A stretch of 64,000 nucleotides of DNA, taken from positions 1 to 64,000 of the forward strand of contig NZ_KB895378.1 in assembly GCF_000374825.1 (NCBI RefSeq). The letters run 5' to 3'. The notes under the pieces are model-generated. The model was given only the letters and a program-made list of their open reading frames with translations. It did not search any database and had not been told where the DNA came from. Within the stretch, counting starts at the first letter, position 1; each line of letters starts with the position of its first letter. The DNA is from Paenibacillus sanguinis 2301083 = DSM 16941. Its GTDB lineage: Bacteria; Bacillota; Bacilli; Paenibacillales; Paenibacillaceae. The position numbers and the translations under genes were made by a program. This document shows, one piece after another, positions 1 through 6,897 of this stretch.

Positions 1-244
1 TGTGGCACCAAGGACAAGCTTTGCCTTTAAAGAGGACGGAAAAACCAATACCAGCCACTATGGAAACAAAAAAAGCGAGTTCTGCGCAGCCACGCAAACC
101 CGCTCCTAACCATCCGTGGAGATCCACGGTAAACACCATAACTAACCATAGCACAAAACAAAGCTCATTCCAAGATGCTATGTATTCACAGCATAGCAGC
201 TATTCGGAGACCTCCTGGTGAAGCAGGAGGCTCCAACGAATAAA
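1..244. other. Left-edge stretch without a confident gene
   Basis: No gene is convincing here. A minus-strand frame starting with ATG at 139 stays open to the window edge and would encode a hydrophobic segment followed by a CPWCH motif, but it lacks a clear ribosome binding site and could be chance. A GC-rich hairpin occupies 206-234 (arms pair around the loop GTGAAG, with one bulged A). The stretch abuts repeats that look like an insertion-sequence end, so it may be the interior of a mobile element cut by the window edge. Confidence 0.3.
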
Positions 245-294
245 GTGACATTTTCATAGCACAGTTAAGGTGACATTTTCACAGACGATTGACA
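245..294. mobile_element. Possible insertion-sequence terminus with repeated GTGACATTTTCA motifs
   Basis: Two near-identical 15-base direct repeats, GTGACATTTTCAYAG, lie at 245-259 and 270-284 and are followed by TTGACA at 289-294. Read on the minus strand the block starts TGTCAA and then carries repeated GAAAATGTCAC units. Multiple short repeats behind a TGT end are typical of IS21-family termini, so this may be one end of such an element with its body to the left. No transposase is visible in the 244 bases available, so the family assignment is an inference. Confidence 0.4.
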
Positions 295-299
295 CCCTA

Positions 300-356
300 T
301 TTTTCTTCTATTTTTCCTTCTATTTTCTTCTATATTTTCTTCTATACTTTTTTGCA
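300..356. repeat. Pyrimidine-rich short tandem repeat
   Basis: About five imperfect copies of a TTTTCTTCTAT-like unit follow one another between the putative insertion-sequence end and the HAD phosphatase gene. The strand bias is extreme (nearly all pyrimidine on the plus strand). No gene or known regulatory element is recognised in 295-540 apart from AT-rich promoter-like sequence near 485-515. Confidence 0.5.
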
Positions 357-556
357 AAGACTTTTTCACAAAAGCTCTTCAGGCTGAATGATCCCGCTCA
401 TTCCAGGTTAGTCTACAAATTACACAGGCTCATCTCCTTCTCTCACCCTCCATCTACGCTAATTGTGTAAATCTAAAGACAGATCACATTATAATTACTT
501 ATAATTAAATTATAGTCCAATGCACGATCATCCATAAGCGAAGGAGTTGTGAGAAT

Positions 557-1456
557 ATGAAGTTATTTGCTACCGATTTAGATGGAACATTGTTGAATCG
601 AGATAGCCAAATCAGCCGCGAGAATGCAGCTGCTATTCAGAAGGCGCAGCAGGCTGGAATGAAGGTAGCGATTGCGACCGGACGTGTGTATTCAGATGTT
701 GTCGCGATCAGCCGTCAAGGCGGAGTCAAAACCCCGATTATCGGATCCAACGGCGCGACCATTCATGATGAGAACGGAGAACGATTATTCCATCTCACAC
801 TGGATCGTGAAACGGCAGCCTCTGTCATGCAATGGCTGGAAGATCAGGATATTTACTATGAAGCTTCAACGCAGATGGGCATCTACGCCGCAATCAGCAC
901 GCACGAAACGATGCTCGCGGAGCTGGAACGTATCCTGGGCTCAAAACCCGGCGAGCATATAGAGCGTATGGTCCTTTCGTTCAAAAAATATCACGACAAA
1001 AAAAACTGTCACCGCGTGAGCAGCCATCTTGCAATTCCAGCAGAAGCATACATTTATAATATTATGGCCTTCTCGATGAACCCTGAAAAGCTTCGGCTTG
1101 GACGCGAATACTTTTCCTCCAGAACCGATGTTGCGATGGTTGTCTCCTTTGAGCATAACTTCGAAATGCAGCACCCGGATGTATCCAAGGGCAACGCCCT
1201 CTCTAAACTGGCGGAGCACTTGAACATTTCGATGAAAGAGACCGCAGCTATTGGCGATAACTTTAATGATGTTTCCATGCTGCTTATGGCTGGGCTGGGT
1301 ATCGCTATGGGCAATGCTGAACCTGAGATCCGCGCCTTGGCCAAAGCGATAACACGCACCAACGTTGAGCATGGCGTTGCTTATGCAATCCACAGCTTGC
1401 TGGAAGGCAAACCTATTGCTCCGACAGAAACAATTGTCTCGGCGGAAGGCCAGTAA
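557..1456 (+). CDS. Cof-type HAD-superfamily phosphatase
   Basis: A cytosolic phosphohydrolase of the haloacid dehalogenase superfamily, Cof/YwpJ subfamily, which typically dephosphorylates sugar phosphates or flavin and nucleotide phosphates; the substrate here cannot be read from sequence. All four HAD motifs are present in its 299 residues: motif I DLDGT (7-11, nucleophile Asp7), motif II Thr41 in the IATGR segment, motif III Lys211, and motif IV GDNFND (233-238). The central region between motifs II and III is the large cap domain of type IIB. The start has AGGAG about ten bases upstream. The gene is monocistronic and convergent with the following flavin reductase. Confidence 0.9.
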   Translation: MKLFATDLDGTLLNRDSQISRENAAAIQKAQQAGMKVAIATGRVYSDVVAISRQGGVKTPIIGSNGATIHDENGERLFHLTLDRETAASVMQWLEDQDIYYEASTQMGIYAAISTHETMLAELERILGSKPGEHIERMVLSFKKYHDKKNCHRVSSHLAIPAEAYIYNIMAFSMNPEKLRLGREYFSSRTDVAMVVSFEHNFEMQHPDVSKGNALSKLAEHLNISMKETAAIGDNFNDVSMLLMAGLGIAMGNAEPEIRALAKAITRTNVEHGVAYAIHSLLEGKPIAPTETIVSAEGQ

Positions 1457-1470
1457 AAGGGAAGTAAAGT

Positions 1471-1530
1471 AAAATCAAGCACAGTCTCGTGAGCCGAGGC
1501 TGGGCTTGGCTGGGTTTTGATTTATTTCTC
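1471..1530. terminator. Probable bidirectional terminator between convergent genes
   Basis: An imperfect stem (CAGTCTCG against CCGAGGCTG, flanked by AAAATCAA and TTTTGATTT) lies between the HAD phosphatase stop and the flavin reductase stop. T-rich sequence on both sides suits bidirectional termination. Confidence 0.4.
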
Positions 1531-2130
1531 TGCTCGAAAATTCTTGCCTTGTCTCTCCCCAAGCCCGTAATAGTGACGGAAATTATAGATCAACGGATGC
1601 CATTTCTCCGGATCAATCCTGTTGGCCTCCGAGATCAGATGGATATGGGCGTGCACTTTCAAGGCCTTTACTTCTACAATCGCCATAAACCGCGTGTGCT
1701 CTGGGGTTCGTATATGTTGTACAGCCGCTTCAATCTGAAGCGGACATTCAGCGATTCTATCAGGTGCTACCTGAACTGAGCGTTGAGATGTCAGGCCAGC
1801 CGCAGTAAATTTATCCTGGCAAAACGTATATCCCATCTCCCTTTTATTTTCCGGCACGGGGTAACTTCCCGTCGTTCGCCCCAGCGCTTCAACCTTTCCC
1901 CACATGGAGGCATCCGGCAGATTAATCACACATTCAGGATGTTGACACAGGTTCTCATAAGCTTTGCCTTGCACACCCATCCCCAGCACCAGACAGTCTC
2001 CCAGCGCCCAGGATGAAGAAAGCGGAGAAAGGTTGGTGGACCCGTCTTTATTCAATGTACTCAGAATGATAACAGGTGTGCCATAGTATAAAATACTTGG
2101 ATTAATGGACTGATGCATATCGTTACTCAT
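1522..2130 (-). CDS. Flavin reductase family (FMN-binding split-barrel) protein
   Basis: A 202-residue protein of the flavin reductase-like split-barrel family (flavoredoxin type), which binds FMN and usually transfers electrons from NAD(P)H or supports an oxygenase. The N-terminal half shows the family pattern: an opening strand ending in PVIILSTLN, then NLSPLSSSWALGD and a GMGVQGKAYENL segment. It is transcribed divergently from an ArsR-type regulator with 74 bases between the two starts, so that regulator is the obvious candidate to control it. The ribosome site is AGAGGTG on the minus strand. The substrate is unknown. Confidence 0.8.
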   Translation of the reverse strand: MSNDMHQSINPSILYYGTPVIILSTLNKDGSTNLSPLSSSWALGDCLVLGMGVQGKAYENLCQHPECVINLPDASMWGKVEALGRTTGSYPVPENKREMGYTFCQDKFTAAGLTSQRSVQVAPDRIAECPLQIEAAVQHIRTPEHTRFMAIVEVKALKVHAHIHLISEANRIDPEKWHPLIYNFRHYYGLGERQGKNFRAEK

Positions 2131-2204
2131 CTTGCACCTCTTCTGTTAGGAGATTGAATTCAAATTTAATTGTAATACAGCATTAGTTCAGCTATCATCG
2201 AAAT

Positions 2205-2903
2205 ATGAATGCATATCCCAATATCACTGTTATCGCTTCACTAATCGCTGATGCAAGCCGCTCTACAATTCTTTCAGCTTTGCTGGATGGACGCGCATTA
2301 CCTGCAGGAGAGCTAGCCTATATGGCAGGTGTCAGCCCACAGACAGCAAGTAATCACCTCGCTAAACTTGTAGCCGGGGGACTACTGAAAGTAGAACAGC
2401 AAGGTCGTCATCGCTATTATCGTCTAGCAAGTCAGGAAGTCGCTGATCTGATAGAGAAAATGGCCAGTATTGCTCCACCGGCACAGATACGCTCATTAAA
2501 GCAATCCAATCAACTGCAGCAATTAAGTTATGCACGCACCTGTTACGGTCATCTGGCCGGGAAACTCGGGACTTCACTCTGTGAAGCCTTGCTTAAGAAA
2601 GGTTATTTGGTTGAGCCGGAACAGGCGCTAAGTAAGGATTATCTAATCACGGAGAAAGGAATGCAGTGGTTTACGGCATTTGGGATCAAGCTTCCATTAA
2701 AGTCGGGATCACGCCGGGCCATCGCCCGCAAGTGCCTGGACTGGAGCGAACGCCGTCATCACCTGTCCGGTTTGCTTGGCGAGCAGCTCGTTCATCGCTT
2801 ACTCGAACTGAACTGGATTCGTCAAAAGGCAGGAAGTCGTTCTGTCGAAGTCACCGAGGCTGGGAAGTCAGGCTTGTACGAGGTGTTGGATATTTCGCTG
2901 TAA
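2205..2903 (+). CDS. ArsR-family winged-helix transcriptional regulator
   Basis: A 232-residue DNA-binding protein. Residues of about 8-80 form an ArsR-type winged helix: ADASRSTILSALLDGR for the first helices, a recognition helix around SPQTASNHLAKLV and a wing ending in GRHRYYRL. The remaining 150 residues are a C-terminal domain without recognisable metal-binding cysteine clusters, as in the longer ArsR-like regulators of Bacillus and Paenibacillus that sense small molecules. It is divergent from the flavin reductase, sharing a 74-base AT-rich control region. There is no clear ribosome site in front of the ATG, so the transcript may have a short leader. The ligand is unknown. Confidence 0.82.
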   Translation: MNAYPNITVIASLIADASRSTILSALLDGRALPAGELAYMAGVSPQTASNHLAKLVAGGLLKVEQQGRHRYYRLASQEVADLIEKMASIAPPAQIRSLKQSNQLQQLSYARTCYGHLAGKLGTSLCEALLKKGYLVEPEQALSKDYLITEKGMQWFTAFGIKLPLKSGSRRAIARKCLDWSERRHHLSGLLGEQLVHRLLELNWIRQKAGSRSVEVTEAGKSGLYEVLDISL

Positions 2904-2976
2904 CAAGTTCACGTTAAAAAATCAAAAATTGCTCCGACGAACCCTCCTTCTGAGGGCTCTCATCCCTATACATAAA

Positions 2977-3004
2977 GAAGCCCCCGGCAAGCCGGAGGGC
3001 TTCT
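2977..3004 (-). terminator. Rho-independent terminator of the tRNA pair
   Basis: A near-perfect stem (GAAGCCC-CCGGC / GCCGG-GGGCTTC) with a short AA loop. On the minus strand it is followed by TTCTTTATG, which places it downstream of the two tRNA genes; it may also stop the plus-strand regulator transcript. Confidence 0.75.
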
Positions 3005-3023
3005 AGTTGTAGTTGGTTCTATA

Positions 3024-3112
3024 CGGAGAGAGAGGGATTCGAACCCTCGCACCGCTTACGCAGTCTAACCCCTTAGCAGAGGGTCCCCTTATAGCCACTT
3101 GGGTATCTCTCC
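3024..3112 (-). tRNA. tRNA-Ser (anticodon GCU)
   Basis: An 89-nucleotide class II tRNA. The acceptor pairs GGAGAGA with TCTCTCC, the T arm contains GGTTCGAATCC, a long variable arm is present as expected for serine, and the anticodon loop is CTGCTAA, giving anticodon GCU for AGC/AGU codons. The discriminator base is G and the CCA end is not encoded. It is separated from tRNA-Asn by seven bases and is probably co-transcribed with it. Confidence 0.93.
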
Positions 3113-3119
3113 AAGAAAG

Positions 3120-3195
3120 TGGCTCCCCGAACAGGACTCGAACCTGTGACAACTCGATTAACAGTCGAGTGCTCTACCAACTGAGCTATCAGGGA
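3120..3195 (-). tRNA. tRNA-Asn (anticodon GUU)
   Basis: A 76-nucleotide class I tRNA including an encoded CCA end. The D arm has AGCTCAGTTGGTAGAGC, the anticodon loop CTGTTAA gives GUU, and the T loop is GTTCGAGTC. It is the upstream member of a two-gene tRNA unit with tRNA-Ser. Confidence 0.95.
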
Positions 3196-3400
3196 ACGCT
3201 AGAACAAGTTTTAATTTATCACGTTTCTGTAATGAAGTCAAGAATCGCCCTACTGCGTTGTCCTGCTGTGTTGCCCTGCTGCGTGTGTGTCGCCGTGTGT
3301 CGCCCCGCTGTGAAATCGCCCCTCATTTGCCGCTAATATTCAATCCATGAAAAAAATTTATCGTTTTAGTAAATACCTCTTGCAACATTCCATTTTTCCA

Positions 3401-3434
3401 TTAAAATAAATTTAACGTTAAAATAAATTTAACG
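3401..3434. promoter_or_regulatory. Tandem 17-bp operator-like repeat before the MFS gene
   Basis: Two exact head-to-tail copies of TTAAAATAAATTTAACG (3401-3417 and 3418-3434). Each copy junction creates inverted repeats: CGTTAAA and TTTAACG with a five-base spacer, and the centre TTTAACGTTAAA is itself a palindrome. The block sits 35 bases before the MFS transporter start and its ribosome site, a position suited to an operator. The adjacent winged-helix regulator at 4819 is the natural candidate to bind it (inference). Confidence 0.55.
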
Positions 3435-3468
3435 ATCTCTACAAGTAAAATAAAGGAGCTGAATCGCA

Positions 3469-4731
3469 ATGACAGAACAGGCACACGCTTTACCTAACAG
3501 GCAAAAATGGGCCATCATTCTTGAAAACAAGTCATTTATGGTTCTTCTTGCCGCTCGTGTAATTACCCGGTTTGGAGATTCCATTGATTCGATCGCTTAC
3601 AGCTGGATGGTCTATTTGCTAACCGGTTCCAAGCTGATGATGGGCACTCTTTTCGCGCTGAATTTCGTACCCAATCTAGCCCTAAGCTTCTTTAGCGGAG
3701 CGTTGGTAGATCGTTGGTCCAAGCGTCAGGTCCTACTCATCACTCACATCGGCCGGGGACTCATCGTCATCCTCACAGCAACTCTCTATGCAACCTCCCT
3801 GCTGAAGCCATGGCATCTCTATATCCTGACCTTATTGACCTCCACCTTGGAATGCTTTGCCTCGCCTGCTGAAATATCATTGGTTCCAAGGCTGCTGGCG
3901 AAAGAGAAGCTCCTTGTCGGAAATTCGCTCAGCACATCCATTACCCGGATTGCCGAGCTGGTCGGAATGGCTGCTGCAGGCGGAATTATCGCTATCGCCG
4001 GTGTATCCGGAGCCATGCTTGTTGACGGAGCAGCCTTTCTCTCCGCCGCCCTGCTGGTCAGATTCATTTCATTGGCTGAGAAGCCCGGAGAAAGCGCCGG
4101 GAAGGAGGGATCAAGCCGCAATTTGCTTCAAGAGACAAGAGAAGGAATTGTATTTATGTTTCGCCAAAAAACGATTTTGACCATCGTAATCATCGCGGCA
4201 TTCTCTAATTTCTGCCTCTCCCCCTTCAATGTACTGGGCCCCGCCTTCATCGCCGAGATTCTTGAGCAAGGACCGACCGGCTTAAGCATCATGAGCGCCT
4301 CCTTGGTCGGCGGTATGGCTGTCAGCGGTCTGTGGCTGGCCCGTAAAGGCAATACCTACCGAAAAAGCGTACTCATTCTCACAGGCTATACCCTGCTTGG
4401 CGTTAATTATGCCCTGCTCTATCTTCCCGGCTTTCTGCCTGTTCTTTCAATCGCTGCCGCTTCCTTGTTCAGTTTCGGGATGGGCGCAGCCATCTCCTTG
4501 ATCAGCACACCTGCGACAACCTACTTCATGGAAAATGTGCCGCAAGAAATGCTCGGCCGGGTTGGGGCCATTTACACGATGATCTGCACCTGCGCTATTC
4601 CGTTGGGAAGCCTGCTCGCCGGTGCATTAGGAGATGTGCTCCGAACGGATCTCATCTATCTCGGATTCGGCATTCTGCTGATCATCCCGGCGCTATTGCT
4701 GCCAAGATTCCGCAGCTTCATGTCTCTATAG
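3469..4731 (+). CDS. MFS transporter (EntS-like exporter family)
   Basis: A 420-residue inner-membrane protein with about twelve hydrophobic segments. It shows the layout of MFS exporters of the enterobactin-exporter/macrolide-efflux type: an N-terminal ARVITRFGDSIDSIAYSWMVYLL helix and the loop GALVDRWSKRQVLL between helices 2 and 3, which corresponds to the MFS signature. It probably exports a small molecule or drug, but the substrate cannot be deduced. The start has AAAGGAG nine bases upstream. It is followed after 87 bases by a winged-helix regulator that has its own promoter, and a tandem operator-like repeat lies just upstream, so repression by that neighbour is likely. Confidence 0.85.
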   Translation: MTEQAHALPNRQKWAIILENKSFMVLLAARVITRFGDSIDSIAYSWMVYLLTGSKLMMGTLFALNFVPNLALSFFSGALVDRWSKRQVLLITHIGRGLIVILTATLYATSLLKPWHLYILTLLTSTLECFASPAEISLVPRLLAKEKLLVGNSLSTSITRIAELVGMAAAGGIIAIAGVSGAMLVDGAAFLSAALLVRFISLAEKPGESAGKEGSSRNLLQETREGIVFMFRQKTILTIVIIAAFSNFCLSPFNVLGPAFIAEILEQGPTGLSIMSASLVGGMAVSGLWLARKGNTYRKSVLILTGYTLLGVNYALLYLPGFLPVLSIAAASLFSFGMGAAISLISTPATTYFMENVPQEMLGRVGAIYTMICTCAIPLGSLLAGALGDVLRTDLIYLGFGILLIIPALLLPRFRSFMSL

Positions 4732-4758
4732 CTGCTGCGCCAAACAGGATCATGTGCT

Positions 4759-4788
4759 TTGTACGCCTGAGCCATGATGCGATATAAT
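4759..4788 (+). promoter_or_regulatory. Sigma-A-type promoter of the winged-helix regulator
   Basis: TTGTAC at 4759-4764 and TATAAT at 4783-4788 are separated by 18 bases and lie about 30 bases before the regulator start codon at 4819, so the regulator can be expressed independently of the MFS gene. Confidence 0.65.
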
Positions 4789-4818
4789 AGAGACAAAAAT
4801 GCTTAGGAGCACCCCTTT

Positions 4819-5385
4819 ATGATCGAGCTTAAAACCCTGGAAGAAATCCGCATCTACTCGGATCCTTATCGTATTCAGATTCTAAATGCTTTTCATAAAT
4901 TTGGACGTCCCGCTACGGTCAAAGAAATTGCCGATACGATGGGACAGGTGCCTGCAAAGGTTCATTATCACGTCAAGAAGCTGGAAAGCATTGGACTTCT
5001 TACGCTGGTAGATACGAAGCTGATCAATGGGATAACCGCTAAATACTATAAAGCTTATGAGGGATCAGTAAAGATCAAGAAGAGCGAGATCGACGAGACG
5101 GTCCATCAAGTATTTCAATCCGAGACAACGAAGCTGCTCAGCAATTTGTACGATGAGAATAAAAGACGTTTTTTACAGGCCAATCAGCAAAAAGAATCTC
5201 ATGGAAGAATTACGAACACCGAGCTGCAGTTAACCGAGGAAGAGTTCGAGGAGTTGAACCAGCTTATTGTTGATTTTTGCCAAGCGCATGAGCGTAAAGA
5301 CCGAACTGGAGATCAGGATACCTACGAGATGTTTTTTTCCATTACGAAAATCCCGCATGACATGCTGCCCGGACAAAATAAATAA
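4819..5385 (+). CDS. Winged-helix (ArsR/HTH_20-type) regulator
   Basis: A 188-residue regulator. Residues of about 8-75 form a winged helix: SDPYRIQILNAFHKFGRP, then VKEIADTMGQVPAKVHYHVKKLESIGLL as the helix-turn-helix, with a short wing. The C-terminal half is helical and acidic with no obvious metal site, as in regulators paired with MFS drug exporters. It directly follows an MFS exporter gene that has a tandem operator-like repeat at 3401-3434, which suggests local control of efflux. It has its own promoter and is closed by a terminator at 5383-5423. The ligand is unknown. Confidence 0.8.
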   Translation: MIELKTLEEIRIYSDPYRIQILNAFHKFGRPATVKEIADTMGQVPAKVHYHVKKLESIGLLTLVDTKLINGITAKYYKAYEGSVKIKKSEIDETVHQVFQSETTKLLSNLYDENKRRFLQANQQKESHGRITNTELQLTEEEFEELNQLIVDFCQAHERKDRTGDQDTYEMFFSITKIPHDMLPGQNK

Positions 5386-5423
5386 GAACCGTCATCTCCT
5401 CCGCAGGAAATCCGGTTCTTATA
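5383..5423 (+). terminator. Terminator after the MFS regulator
   Basis: A nine-base stem, TAAGAACCG (5383-5391) pairing with CGGTTCTTA (5413-5421), overlaps the stop codon and is followed by an A/T-rich stretch. The 198 bases from 5424 to the next gene end show no gene. Confidence 0.6.
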
Positions 5424-5621
5424 TTTACTTCGATTCAATACATCCTGCTTCGTCTTTGTGGTTCTCGTTCTCAGGTCATGATTGGCAAACGGGCTTCTGC
5501 TGAGCAGCGGGTCGCGTCTGCCTTCGCGCACGGCTTTGAGCCGCTTCTTACTTGCATTTGATCTGGACACCTTGCATCTCTCCTTTAGGCTATTGCATAT
5601 TTCCTTATTTCTTTCATTATA

Positions 5622-6095
5622 TCATACCGGTTCCTTCAATTTATATTGCTTTAGACTGCCGCTGCACTTCCCGCAGCGGTATTTCCGCGTATCCACCTTC
5701 CGCTTCCTGGGATAAGTCATTCCGCACGCTTCACAGATTAAGTGATAGCGATAGGGCAAGGTGCGCCGCGTTGAAGCCCCGGGCAAAGACTGACAATACC
5801 GGCTCCCCCCTACCTTTGCAAGCAGCGCCTTGAACTCGGGATCGCGGTGGCGATATCCCCTTTTCGCCAAGTGAAGATGGTAATGACACAGCTCATGCTT
5901 GATGATCCGCTCCACTTCATCCCGTCCGAAATTGTCCAGCTGCGCGGGATTAATCTCAATATCATGACTCTTCATAAAATATCTGCCGCCCGTCGTCCGC
6001 AGCCGCGAATTGAACCGGGCACGATGGCGAAACGCCATGCCAAAGCTATTCAGCGATATTTGTTCTACCCAGGTCTGAAGCTCGGCATCGTTCAT
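5622..6095 (-). CDS. SprT-like zinc metalloprotease-fold protein
   Basis: A 157-residue protein of the SprT/YdcK family, a predicted zinc metallopeptidase-like protein related to the Spartan protease domain. The HExxH motif is HELCH (67-71) and the C-terminus carries a zinc ribbon with Cys121, Cys124, Cys141 and Cys144. I chose the ATG at 6095, which has GGGGGG seven to eight bases upstream and gives a length close to B. subtilis YdcK; the frame is open further to a TTG at 6119, which seems less likely. The gene stands alone and is divergent from the small gene at 6193. Its biological substrate is unknown. Confidence 0.85.
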   Translation of the reverse strand: MNDAELQTWVEQISLNSFGMAFRHRARFNSRLRTTGGRYFMKSHDIEINPAQLDNFGRDEVERIIKHELCHYHLHLAKRGYRHRDPEFKALLAKVGGSRYCQSLPGASTRRTLPYRYHLICEACGMTYPRKRKVDTRKYRCGKCSGSLKQYKLKEPV

Positions 6096-6192
6096 TCTCC
6101 AGCCCCCCATTTTCTCCAATGTACTTGAATTTTAACTTCCCCTTAGGCTACACTGTCAAGTAGAATCCGATAGATAAAGGAGATTTCAACTA

Positions 6193-6543
6193 ATGGCTCT
6201 TATGAGATACGTTATTTTGCAGCGGGAGCAAGACCTTGTCTTTGTGGAAATGCCTCGAGAATATGCTTACCAGCTTAGCGCCCTCAATCTGCGTCTGAAC
6301 AAGGAAGTGGGCAAGCTCACCGCAGACAATGTCCCTGTTCTTCCACTTGCCGTTGCCGAGTGTGAGGAGCTTGACCTGCTTCAGGAATCGCTAGTGATAC
6401 GAAGCGGACTGGAATACGTTCAAGAGCTGGAGTCCGCCTTCTCCGCGCTTAAAGAAGAGAACTATCCGCTGATTTCTCTGCTCACCGAGATTCGCGCGCT
6501 TCAGGCCCAACTGGAGCAATGGTATGAAGAAGAATTCGCCTAG
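6193..6543 (+). CDS. Conserved-looking hypothetical protein
   Basis: A 116-residue, acidic, soluble protein that I do not recognise. It is rich in Leu and Glu with helical periodicity, has no signal peptide or membrane segment, and ends in a Glu-rich tail (YEEEFA). AAAGGAG lies eleven bases before the ATG; a second ATG three codons in is also possible. The gene is followed by a strong terminator at 6569-6623 and so is monocistronic. The ordinary codon use, good ribosome site and terminator support it as real. Confidence 0.65.
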   Translation: MALMRYVILQREQDLVFVEMPREYAYQLSALNLRLNKEVGKLTADNVPVLPLAVAECEELDLLQESLVIRSGLEYVQELESAFSALKEENYPLISLLTEIRALQAQLEQWYEEEFA

Positions 6544-6568
6544 CTGAAGCATGAACGTAACATTCAGC

Positions 6569-6623
6569 ATCCGGACTGCGAGTAGCCCCGTGTAGGTAGG
6601 GGTTATGCAGGCCGGATTTTTTT
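6569..6623 (+). terminator. Strong rho-independent terminator
   Basis: A long stem pairing ATCCGG-CTGC-GAGTAGCCCC with GGGGTTAT-GCAG-CCGGAT, followed by seven T residues, ends the 6193 gene. Between it and the tex stop (6624-6895) I see no gene. Confidence 0.85.
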
Positions 6624-6851
6624 ATTCAGACCCATAAAGGACTTGCACGTTCTGGGGAGATGCCCCATACCCTATCCATACGAGGAGTTACCGAGGAGGA
6701 GATACGCTTGCCAAATTGGCTCAGTCATCAGATTATGCGTGCCTTTCACAAGAGAGACCGCCGTCAAATTCGTTTGCTTAATGACTGTTGGTTTTTTTAT
6801 TATAATCGGCAATATTCCCAGGATAAGAACGCGCAATAAGTCCATAGAAGC

Positions 6852-6897
6852 AAACAGGTCAGCCCCTCCATGGGAGGGGATTTCCCCCTTGCCTGTT
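6852..6897 (-). terminator. Terminator overlapping the tex stop codon
   Basis: On the minus strand an inner stem, CCCCTCC-CAT-GGAGGGG, is enclosed by an outer AACAGG/CCTGTT pair. There is only a short T-rich tail (TGTTTGCTTC), so efficiency is uncertain. Confidence 0.5.

Noticed and set aside
1..139. Minus-strand partial gene with hydrophobic segment and CPWC motif
   Set aside because: No ribosome site, short, and bounded by the window edge; kept only as a note.
3013..3336. A 107-codon frame over the tRNA genes
   Set aside because: It translates the complement of tRNA-Ser and tRNA-Asn; the apparent protein similarity of such frames comes from wrongly annotated tRNA regions.
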